A DNA stretch of 64,000 nucleotides. It comes from Novosphingobium sp. 9 (GTDB lineage: Bacteria > Pseudomonadota > Alphaproteobacteria > Sphingomonadales > Sphingomonadaceae). The translations under genes were made by a program, and so were the position numbers. The notes below the pieces were generated by a model that saw only the letters and a list, made by a program, of their open reading frames with translations, made no database searches and was not told the DNA's origin. This document shows, piece after piece, positions 57,938 to 64,000 of this stretch; position 1 is the first letter of the stretch; the number at the start of each line of letters is the position of its first letter. The DNA is taken from the NCBI RefSeq assembly GCF_025340265.1, contig NZ_CP022707.1:186001-250000 (forward strand), written 5' to 3'.

Positions 57938-58503
57938 GCGATAAGCCCCACGATCTGCGCCATGCGAGGGGCTCCCTCCCACACCCGCAGCGTCAACACC
58001 GAAGCATAAGGCAGATCGAAGGCCCAGAGCTGGCCTTGCGCGAAACCAAACTGCGCCGCCAGCGCCGCGCGGATCGCCCCCGCATGCGTCACGACCAGCG
58101 TATCGCGCGCAGGCAAGGCCGCCAGCGCCTCGCCGACACGCGCGACCAGCGCCGACCAGCGCTCTCCCTGCGGCGGCGGACTGCCATCGGGATCGGCGTG
58201 GAACGCGGCCAGCGCGGTCGGGTCCACCTGATCGGGAGCCTGTCCGTCCCAGTCCCCGAAATCGAGTTCGCGCCAGCGCGGATCGGTCTTGCAGGACAGG
58301 CCGCGTGCCTGCGCCACCTGCTGTGCCGTTGCCGCGCACCGTTGCAGGTTGGAGCTGGCGACCGCCGCGAACGAAAGGTCCGGCACCCGCGCAAGGCAGG
58401 CGGCCATGCCCTCCGGCGTCACCGGCGGATCGCGATGGCCGAGCAGCAGGCCCGGCATCGGCGGCGCGCCATGGCGCAGCAGATGGACGAGAAACCCGCT
58501 CAC
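57934..58503 (-). CDS. alpha-ribazole phosphatase-type histidine phosphatase
   Basis: A phosphoglycerate-mutase-like phosphatase, 189 residues. VHLLRHGAPPMPG is the RHG catalytic motif, RWRELDFGDWDGQAP and LVVTHAGAIRA (second His) complete the site. In this operon it most likely removes phosphate from alpha-ribazole 5'-phosphate or the coenzyme 5'-phosphate (CobC of Salmonella). It starts at GTG 58503 overlapping the cobT stop (GTGA). Confidence 0.88.
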   Translation of the reverse strand: MSGFLVHLLRHGAPPMPGLLLGHRDPPVTPEGMAACLARVPDLSFAAVASSNLQRCAATAQQVAQARGLSCKTDPRWRELDFGDWDGQAPDQVDPTALAAFHADPDGSPPPQGERWSALVARVGEALAALPARDTLVVTHAGAIRAALAAQFGFAQGQLWAFDLPYASVLTLRVWEGAPRMAQIVGLIA

Positions 58504-59516
58504 GCCCGGTTCGCCACGCCCGCTTCGGCGAAGGTCGCCATGCCCGCATGCATCGCCAGCGCCGAGCGCACGATCTGCACCGCCACCGCCGCGCCGCTGC
58601 CTTCGCCTAGCCGCAGGTCGAGCCGGAGCAGCGGCGCAAGGCCCAGACGCTCCAGCAGCAGTGCATGTCCGGGCTCCGCAGAACAGTGCCCCGCCAGGCA
58701 GTGGTCGGTGATGGCAGGAACGGCAAGCGCCAGCGGGGCGAGCGCCGCGCAGGTGATGAACCCGTCCAGCATCACCGGAATGCGCAGCCGTCGCGCGGCC
58801 AGCACCGCGCCTGCCATCGCTGCGATCTCGCGTCCGCCAAGGCGGCGCAGGACCTCGAACGGCGTCATCGGCGCATCGGCATGGAAGGCCAGCGCGCGCT
58901 CCACCACGCGGCACTTGCGCGCGATTCCCTCGGGATCGAGGCCGGTGCCCGGCCCAACCCATTGCGCCGGATCGCCGCCGAAGCTGCGCGCGCATAGCGC
59001 GGCGGCGGCAGTGGTGTTGCCGATACCCATCTCGCCGATCACCAGCAGGTCGAGATCGGGCGTGACCACTGCGGCGCCTGCGCAAAGCGCGGCCAGACAT
59101 TCCTCCTCGGTCATGGCCGCATCAACCGTGAAGTCCGCCGTCGGGCGATCGAGATCGAGCGGAACCACGGTCAGTTCCAGCCCTGCCGCGCCCGCCAGCG
59201 CGTTGATCGCTGCGCCCCCGCTGCGGAAGTTCTCGACCATCGCGGCAGTCACGCTCGCCGGATAGGGGCTCACGCCATGGACGACAAAGCCGTGGTTGCC
59301 TGCGAAGATCGCTGCCCGTCCGCGTTCGAGCACCGGGCGCTCGCGACGCTGCCAACCGGCGAGGAAGACCGCGATGTCCTCCAGCCGCCCGAGCGATCCC
59401 GCAGGCTTGGTCAGTTGCGCCTGCCGCGCGTGGGCGGCGGCGATGGCCCCCGGATCGGCAACGGGAAGATCGGCCAGCGCGGCTTCGAAAGCGGCGACGG
59501 AGGGGAACGCGGTCAT
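58500..59516 (-). CDS. cobT: nicotinate-nucleotide--dimethylbenzimidazole phosphoribosyltransferase
   Basis: Makes alpha-ribazole 5'-phosphate from dimethylbenzimidazole. TKPAGSLGRLEDIAVFLAGW, IFAGNHGFVVHGVSPYP and LVIGEMGIGNTTAAAAL are family blocks, and the catalytic Glu lies in LRLGEGSGAAVA. It has 338 residues from ATG 59516, which overlaps the DUF1636 stop by 4 bp. Confidence 0.95.
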   Translation of the reverse strand: MTAFPSVAAFEAALADLPVADPGAIAAAHARQAQLTKPAGSLGRLEDIAVFLAGWQRRERPVLERGRAAIFAGNHGFVVHGVSPYPASVTAAMVENFRSGGAAINALAGAAGLELTVVPLDLDRPTADFTVDAAMTEEECLAALCAGAAVVTPDLDLLVIGEMGIGNTTAAAALCARSFGGDPAQWVGPGTGLDPEGIARKCRVVERALAFHADAPMTPFEVLRRLGGREIAAMAGAVLAARRLRIPVMLDGFITCAALAPLALAVPAITDHCLAGHCSAEPGHALLLERLGLAPLLRLDLRLGEGSGAAVAVQIVRSALAMHAGMATFAEAGVANRA

Positions 59517-59920
59517 TCGACGACAAATCCTTGCGGAGGCGTACGGGTGATGAAGTGGCCCTTGATCGCCTGCGGCCACTGCTTGAACGGCACACGCCCG
59601 TGCTCGCTCTCGGCATAGTGCGCGGCATAGTCGAGCAGCGCGGTCGCCGCCTCGCGATCGGGCGTGAAACGACCGAGCACATACCCGACCTTGCCCGGTG
59701 CGCGCAGGTGGACGGTGCAGTGCTCGGTACAGGCGAACAGGCAGGGCATTTCCTGCACCGCGATCCCGGCATAGCGCGCGTCTTCGGCCTGCACTTCGCG
59801 CAGCACCGCGACCAGTTGCGCGCCGCCGCGAAGGCCCGTGGCGTCCTCGCGCGCGTCGGCACTGTGGCGGCAGGTGTTGCAGGCCACGATGGCCGGTCCA
59901 TCCTCGACAGGCGTCAGCAT
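59513..59920 (-). CDS. DUF1636 family protein, predicted metal-binding (ferredoxin-like)
   Basis: A 135-residue cytosolic protein with Cys14 and Cys17 (VACNTCRH) and Cys60, Cys64 and Cys68 (MPCLFACTEHC). This set resembles the Cys layout of thioredoxin-fold [2Fe-2S] ferredoxins. DUF1636 genes are often found in cobalamin loci, but the role is not settled. Here it overlaps cobT by 4 bp and follows bluB by 22 bp. An electron-carrier or cobalt-handling role is my inference. Confidence 0.82.
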   Translation of the reverse strand: MLTPVEDGPAIVACNTCRHSADAREDATGLRGGAQLVAVLREVQAEDARYAGIAVQEMPCLFACTEHCTVHLRAPGKVGYVLGRFTPDREAATALLDYAAHYAESEHGRVPFKQWPQAIKGHFITRTPPQGFVVE

Positions 59921-59942
59921 GATCGGTCTCTCCTGTTATCTG

Positions 59943-60590
59943 TCATCGCTCGAACACCCGCGCGGCCAGCGCTTCGCGCGCCTGCCAGCCCCGGCGTTCG
60001 AGTTCGGGAATGTCATGGTCTTCCAGCGGGTAGCCCACGCAGAGCAGCGCGATCAGCGACCAGTCATGCGGTACATCCAGTATCTCCCCCACCGCCTCGG
60101 GCCGCAGGATCGAGACCCAGCCCATGCCGATGCCGCGCACCCGCGCGGTCAGCCACATGGTGTGAACGGCAGTGACGCAGGAATAGCGCAGCGCCTCGGG
60201 CATCGTCGCGATGCCAAGGCCGTGCCCCGCCTCGGGCGCCTCGTCACAGAACACCGCGAGCAGTTCAGGCGCCTCGCGCAGGCCATGCAGCTTGAGCGCG
60301 AGGTAATCCTCATGTCGCGCCTCCCCGGCATAACGCTGCGCCGCGCGCGTATTCTCCGCATCGACATGCGCAACCAGCGCCGCGCGCACCTGTGCCGAGC
60401 GCAGGCGCACCAGCCGCCAGGGCTGTGCATTGCCAACCGAAGGCGCCAGCGCCACGCTGCCCAGCAGCGCCTGCATGTCGGCCTCGTCGACGGCGCGCGG
60501 GGAAAAGTGGCGCACGTCGCGGCGCCAGCGCAGCAGCCGCTCGAACTCGCCCGCAAACGCGGCGTCGAAGGAGGACAGGACGAGGCTCAG
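59943..60590 (-). CDS. bluB: 5,6-dimethylbenzimidazole synthase, probable CTG start
   Basis: A flavin-destroying nitroreductase-fold enzyme that makes the lower ligand of cobalamin from FMNH2. RWRRDVRHFSPRAVDEADM is the BluB N-terminal FMN block, and APSVGNAQPWRLVRLRS and GIGMGWVSIL follow. The frame from FDAAFAGEFERLLRWRRDV has no ATG, GTG or TTG upstream before the FMN block. The best start is CTG 60590 overlapping the cobO stop as CTGA, after a GGCGGGGAT sequence; GTG 60515 would delete essential residues. The coding assignment is firm, the start is not. Confidence 0.88.
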   Translation of the reverse strand: MSLVLSSFDAAFAGEFERLLRWRRDVRHFSPRAVDEADMQALLGSVALAPSVGNAQPWRLVRLRSAQVRAALVAHVDAENTRAAQRYAGEARHEDYLALKLHGLREAPELLAVFCDEAPEAGHGLGIATMPEALRYSCVTAVHTMWLTARVRGIGMGWVSILRPEAVGEILDVPHDWSLIALLCVGYPLEDHDIPELERRGWQAREALAARVFER

Positions 60591-61216
60591 AACTCGATCC
60601 CCGCCTGCGCCTTCACGCCGGAGCGGAACGGGTGCTTGACCATGGTCATCTCGGTGACGAGATCCGCCGCCTCGATCAGCGCGTCGGGCGCGTTGCGACC
60701 GGTGACGATAATGTGCTTCATTTCCGACCGTGCGGCGAAGACCTCCACCACTTCCTCGACCGGCAGGTAGCCATAGCGCAGGACGATGTTCAGCTCGTCC
60801 GCCACCACCATGTGGCAGTCGGGATCGGCGATCAGCCGCTTCACCTCGTCCCAGGCGGTGCGGGCCTTGGCGATGTCGCGCGCGCGGTCCTGCGTGTCCC
60901 AGGTGAAGCCCTCACCCATCGGCTGGAACGAGACGTTGTTCGGGAAGGCATCGAAGACGGCTTTCTCGCCGGTCGTCATCGCGCCTTTCACGAACTGGAC
61001 GACGCCCACTTTCATGTCGTGCCCGATGGCGCGCACCACCATGCCGAGCGCCGCGCTGGTCTTGCCCTTGCCGTTCCCGGTATGGACGATCAGCAGGCCC
61101 TTTTCGCGGGTCTTGCCTTCCATGATCCTGCCGCGCGCGGCCTGCTTCTTGCGCATCTTCTCGGCATGGCGCGCCTCGGTATCCGCAGTGACTGCGGGCG
61201 TTTCATCGAGCGACAT
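60587..61216 (-). CDS. cobO: cob(I)yrinic acid a,c-diamide adenosyltransferase
   Basis: Adenosylates cobalt(I) corrinoids with ATP (CobA/BtuR type). LIVHTGNGKGKTSAALGMV is the unusual P-loop, GEGFTWDTQDR and MVVADELNIVLRYGYLP are family blocks, and the C terminus HPFRSGVKAQAGIEF is canonical. It has 209 residues. The ATG overlaps the cobF stop by one base. Confidence 0.96.
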   Translation of the reverse strand: MSLDETPAVTADTEARHAEKMRKKQAARGRIMEGKTREKGLLIVHTGNGKGKTSAALGMVVRAIGHDMKVGVVQFVKGAMTTGEKAVFDAFPNNVSFQPMGEGFTWDTQDRARDIAKARTAWDEVKRLIADPDCHMVVADELNIVLRYGYLPVEEVVEVFAARSEMKHIIVTGRNAPDALIEAADLVTEMTMVKHPFRSGVKAQAGIEF

Positions 61217-61998
61217 CAGCCCTGTTCCTTTCGCATGAGATAGACGTCCATGATCCAGCCGTGACGCGCGCGCAGTTCGGCGCGGCGCGCAGCAATCCTG
61301 GGAGCGGCAGCGGCCAGCGGTCCGGCCTCCAGCGCTTCGTGCGCCATGCCGAGGTAGGCGCCCCACCAGATCGTGATTCCGGCCGGGTCGAGCCCCTCGA
61401 AAGCGCAGCCGCCGTCGAGCATCACCACCACGGTATCCACAGCCTGCGGCCAGCCATGATCGCGCAACAGACGCCCGGTGGTGATCGTCACCGATCCGGC
61501 CAGCGGGTTGAGCGTGATCGCATGCGCGGCGGTAAGCGCGTGGATGCTGGTGATCCCCGGCGCCACGCGCACGGCGATCTCGCGCCCCGCCCGCGTCAGC
61601 CGCTCGGCGATCCGCAAGGTGCTGTCGTAGAGCGAGGGATCGCCCCAGACGAGCAGCGCGACCGTGCCGCCCTTGGGCAAATGCCGGTCGATCTCGCCCT
61701 GCCAGACCCGCGCGATGGCATCGTGCCAGTCTTCCACGGCCTGCCGGTAATCGCCTTCCCGCGCGCGCTCGGGCATATCGAACTCGGCGATCCGCACCGG
61801 CTGGGTGAGTACCCCGGCGCAGATCGTGCGGCGCAAATCGACAAGGTCCGCCTTGGCCTCGCCCTTGCGCGGCAGCAGGATCAGGTCGGCAGCGTTCATC
61901 GCCTTGGCCGCCTGCGCGGTCAGGTGATCGGGATTGCCGGTGCCGATGCCGATCAGGTGCAGATCGAGCCGGGAGGAAGAGCCTGACATGCCGCTCAC
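61216..61998 (-). CDS. cobF: precorrin-6A synthase (deacetylating)
   Basis: A SAM-dependent methyltransferase of the aerobic pathway that methylates C1 and drives loss of acetate. LHLIGIGTGNPDHLTAQAAK binds SAM, ALLVWGDPSLYDSTLRIAER and VAPGITSIHALTAAHAI are family blocks, and the C terminus is WIMDVYLMRKEQG. It starts at GTG 61998 (overlapping the cobB stop as GTGA) or ATG 61989. Confidence 0.94.
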   Translation of the reverse strand: MSGMSGSSSRLDLHLIGIGTGNPDHLTAQAAKAMNAADLILLPRKGEAKADLVDLRRTICAGVLTQPVRIAEFDMPERAREGDYRQAVEDWHDAIARVWQGEIDRHLPKGGTVALLVWGDPSLYDSTLRIAERLTRAGREIAVRVAPGITSIHALTAAHAITLNPLAGSVTITTGRLLRDHGWPQAVDTVVVMLDGGCAFEGLDPAGITIWWGAYLGMAHEALEAGPLAAAAPRIAARRAELRARHGWIMDVYLMRKEQG

Positions 61999-63323
61999 CC
62001 CGCCGCCGCGATCATGTGGAAGAACGTGCCCGTCACGCGCCCGCGATGCGATCCGGTCTCGGCAACCTCTGCCCCTTCCGCGTCGGTGACATGCGCCAGC
62101 GGTGCGTCGCGCTGTTCGAGGATCGTGGTGTAGTGAAACTCGTGCCCGCGCAGCGCCGTGCCGCTCGCCAGCCCCGAGAGCGGGGCCAGCAGCCGGGCAT
62201 GACGATAGCCAAGGTGCATCTTGCGCTGCGCATGGCTGGTGACGAGGCCGAGCAGCCCGGCCATCCGGTGCGCCTCCCCCGCCTTGTCGACCAGCGCCTC
62301 GCCCAGCACCATGTAGCCACCGCACTCACCATGGACGGGCCGCGTCCCGGCGTGACGGCGCAGGCCGTCGAGGAAAGTCGTGGCCGCCGCGATGGTCCCT
62401 GCGTGAAGCTCGGGATAGCCGCCCGGAAGCCAGACCATGTCGGCATCCGCATCCGGCGCCTCATCGGCCAGCGGCGAGAACGGCACGATCTCGGCCCCGG
62501 CTTGCCGCCAGTGCTCCAGCAGGTGCGGATAGGTGAACGAGAACGCCGCATCGCGCGCCATGGCGATGCGCTGCGCAGGGGGAAGCGGCAGGCTTACCGC
62601 AAAATCTCCCGCGCCGAGAGGCAGCGACCGCGCTGCCGCGCGCACGGCATCCAGATCGACATGCGCACGCAGGAACGCCGCATAATCGGCAATCGCCTGA
62701 TCGAGTGCGGGATGCTCGATGGCCTGCACCAGCCCGAGATGCCGCTCCGGCAGCGTCAGGTCGCCGCGCCTCGGCAGCGCCCCGAACACCGGGATGCCCA
62801 GCGCCTCGAAGCCCTTGCGGATCAGTCGCTCGTGGCGCGGACTGGCGACGCGGTTGAGGATCACGCCCGCAAACGGCAGATCGGGATCGAGCCTGGCAAA
62901 GCCCAGCGCGGTCGCAGCAGCAGACTGCGCCTGCCCCGACACATCGAGCACCAGCAGCACCGGCCAGCCCATGCGCTTGGCAATGTCCGCGCTCGCCCCG
63001 TTGCCCGTCGCGCCGGGTTTCGCGACGCCATCGAACAGCCCCATCGAACCTTCGGCGAGCACCAGATCGGCGCCGCTCGCCCGCCCCGCAAGCGCATCGA
63101 GCAGCCCGGCGTCCATCGCCCAGCTATCGAGATTGAACGAAGGCCGCCCGCAGGCCGCGCCGTGGAACGCCGGGTCGATATAATCCGGGCCGCTCTTGAA
63201 CGGTTGCACCGCCAGCCCGGCATCGGTCAACGCACGCAGCAGGCCGAGCATGACCGTGGTCTTGCCCGTGCCCGATGCAGGCGCCGCGATCAGCAGGCCC
63301 GGTGGCAAGGACAGCATGCTCAT
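61995..63323 (-). CDS. cobB: cobyrinic acid a,c-diamide synthase
   Basis: An ATP- and glutamine-dependent amidase, 442 residues. [20 protein letters not shown] is the P-loop, [20 protein letters not shown] and [10 protein letters not shown] are substrate-binding blocks, and [13 protein letters not shown] carries the glutaminase Cys. It may use hydrogenobyrinic acid in this aerobic set. The start overlaps the cobM stop by 4 bp. Confidence 0.95.
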   Translation of the reverse strand: MSMLSLPPGLLIAAPASGTGKTTVMLGLLRALTDAGLAVQPFKSGPDYIDPAFHGAACGRPSFNLDSWAMDAGLLDALAGRASGADLVLAEGSMGLFDGVAKPGATGNGASADIAKRMGWPVLLVLDVSGQAQSAAATALGFARLDPDLPFAGVILNRVASPRHERLIRKGFEALGIPVFGALPRRGDLTLPERHLGLVQAIEHPALDQAIADYAAFLRAHVDLDAVRAAARSLPLGAGDFAVSLPLPPAQRIAMARDAAFSFTYPHLLEHWRQAGAEIVPFSPLADEAPDADADMVWLPGGYPELHAGTIAAATTFLDGLRRHAGTRPVHGECGGYMVLGEALVDKAGEAHRMAGLLGLVTSHAQRKMHLGYRHARLLAPLSGLASGTALRGHEFHYTTILEQRDAPLAHVTDAEGAEVAETGSHRGRVTGTFFHMIAAAG

Positions 63324-64000
63324 TCGGAGCGCTCGGCGAACGGTGAGGCCGCGCTCTGCGGACGGAACCGGCGGTCGTAGCCGCGCGCATAGAGGCTGCT
63401 TTCCGCGGCCTCTTCCACGCCCAGCACCGGGCCGACGAGAATGATCGCAGTGCGTTCCATGCTGCCCGCGACTGCCGCCTCGATCGTGCCCAGCGTCGCC
63501 TGCACCACCCGCTCGTCGGGCCAGCTCGCGCGCCAGACCACCGCGACGGGGCAGTCTTCTCCATAGGCAGGCACCAGATCGGCCACCACCCGCGCAAGGT
63601 TATGGATCGAGAGGTGGATCGCCAGCGTCGCGCCGGTCGCCGCGAAATTGGTGAGGCTCTCGCGCTCGGGCATCGTGCTGGCGCGGCCCGGCGTGCGGGT
63701 CAGCACCAGCGACTGGCCGAGTTCGGGCACAGTGAGTTCCATTTCCAGCGTTGCCGCCGCCGCCGCGAAGGCCGGGACACCCGGCGTCACCGTGAAGGGA
63801 ATGCCCATCGCGCGCAGGCGCCGCACCTGCTCGCCCATTGCCGACCAGACCGAAAGATCGCCGGAATGGAGCCGCGCCACGTCCTGCCCGGCCGCGTGCG
63901 CCGCCGCGATCTCCGCCATGATCGCATCGAGATCCAGCGGCGCGGTATTGACGATCCGCGCGCCCGCAGGACAGTGCCCCAGCACCGCTTCCGGTATCAG
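63320..64000 (-). CDS. cobM: precorrin-4 C(11)-methyltransferase, partial at the window edge
   Basis: A SAM-dependent methyltransferase of corrin synthesis, with 227 codons visible and the N terminus beyond the right edge. [40 protein letters not shown] and [17 protein letters not shown] are the CobM blocks, and [20 protein letters not shown] is the end. Upstream residues [11 protein letters not shown] continue in frame to base 64000. First visible gene of the cobalamin operon. Confidence 0.93.
   Translation of the reverse strand: MIPEAVLGHCPAGARIVNTAPLDLDAIMAEIAAAHAAGQDVARLHSGDLSVWSAMGEQVRRLRAMGIPFTVTPGVPAFAAAAATLEMELTVPELGQSLVLTRTPGRASTMPERESLTNFAATGATLAIHLSIHNLARVVADLVPAYGEDCPVAVVWRASWPDERVVQATLGTIEAAVAGSMERTAIILVGPVLGVEEAAESSLYARGYDRRFRPQSAASPFAERSE

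Noticed and set aside
53321..64000. Cobalamin riboswitch for the cob operon
   Set aside because: The promoter end of the operon is beyond the right edge; no internal gap is long enough to hold one.

Overview
The window is a GC-rich (roughly two-thirds G+C), densely coded chromosomal segment with no phage, plasmid, rRNA or tRNA genes that I can see. Gene content and order point to a sphingomonad alphaproteobacterium, most likely near Novosphingobium: gyrB, ubiA/rsmE/gshA, a coxB-coxA-ctaB-ctaG-coxC-surf1 operon, pyrE-pdxJ-acpS-lepB-ruvX, argH-lptM-lysA and an aerobic cobalamin operon. This assignment is inference from protein sequences; no 16S rRNA gene is present. Layout: 1-5105 holds a SnoaL-like protein, a MarR regulator, gyrB with a strong terminator, and an MscS channel. 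5331-11338 holds a zincin, a lipoprotein 5'-nucleotidase, ubiA, and the rsmE-gshA-ABM monooxygenase run. 11349-17191 (minus) holds an ICMT-like membrane methyltransferase, bamB, a YfgM-like protein, a glycosyltransferase and an alpha/beta hydrolase. 17305-25731 holds selO, astD, an interrupted lipoprotein gene, nitroreductase, pirin/LysR and a YgfZ-type folate protein. 25796-29065 holds two tandem GNAT acetyltransferases, rpmA-rplU and a lipoprotein. 29461-34354 (minus) holds moaE-moaD-moaA, an SDR-derived small protein, folB, an rRNA-type methyltransferase and thrC. 34659-40957 (minus) is the cytochrome c oxidase operon. 41247-47213 (plus) runs pyrE, pdxJ, a membrane protein, acpS, lepB, an AI-2E family protein, a DUF3089 protein and ruvX. 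47303-47857 is a markedly AT-richer orphan gene. 48082-53316 holds an interrupted siroheme synthase gene, sodC, lysA, lptM, argH and tlpA. 53321-64000 (minus, running off the right edge) is a tightly overlapping vitamin B12 operon: cobM, cobB, cobF, cobO, bluB, DUF1636, cobT, ribazole phosphatase, cobS, cobC, cobD, cobQ, cobU. Functionally the window is housekeeping: DNA topology, respiration (heme o, CuA/CuB assembly, oxidase subunits), and cofactors (ubiquinone, molybdopterin, folate, PLP, siroheme, cobalamin, glutathione). I see no convincing new multi-gene system. The most notable signal is that six genes (gshA, a lipoprotein, a GNAT, moaA, pdxJ, cysG) each look one base short in or beside a short G/C run, always in the same direction, which suggests systematic base loss in the sequence rather than six real mutations. 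The other structured signals are three families of palindromic non-coding repeats, including a 137-bp three-hairpin element present twice with a conserved 13-nt loop.
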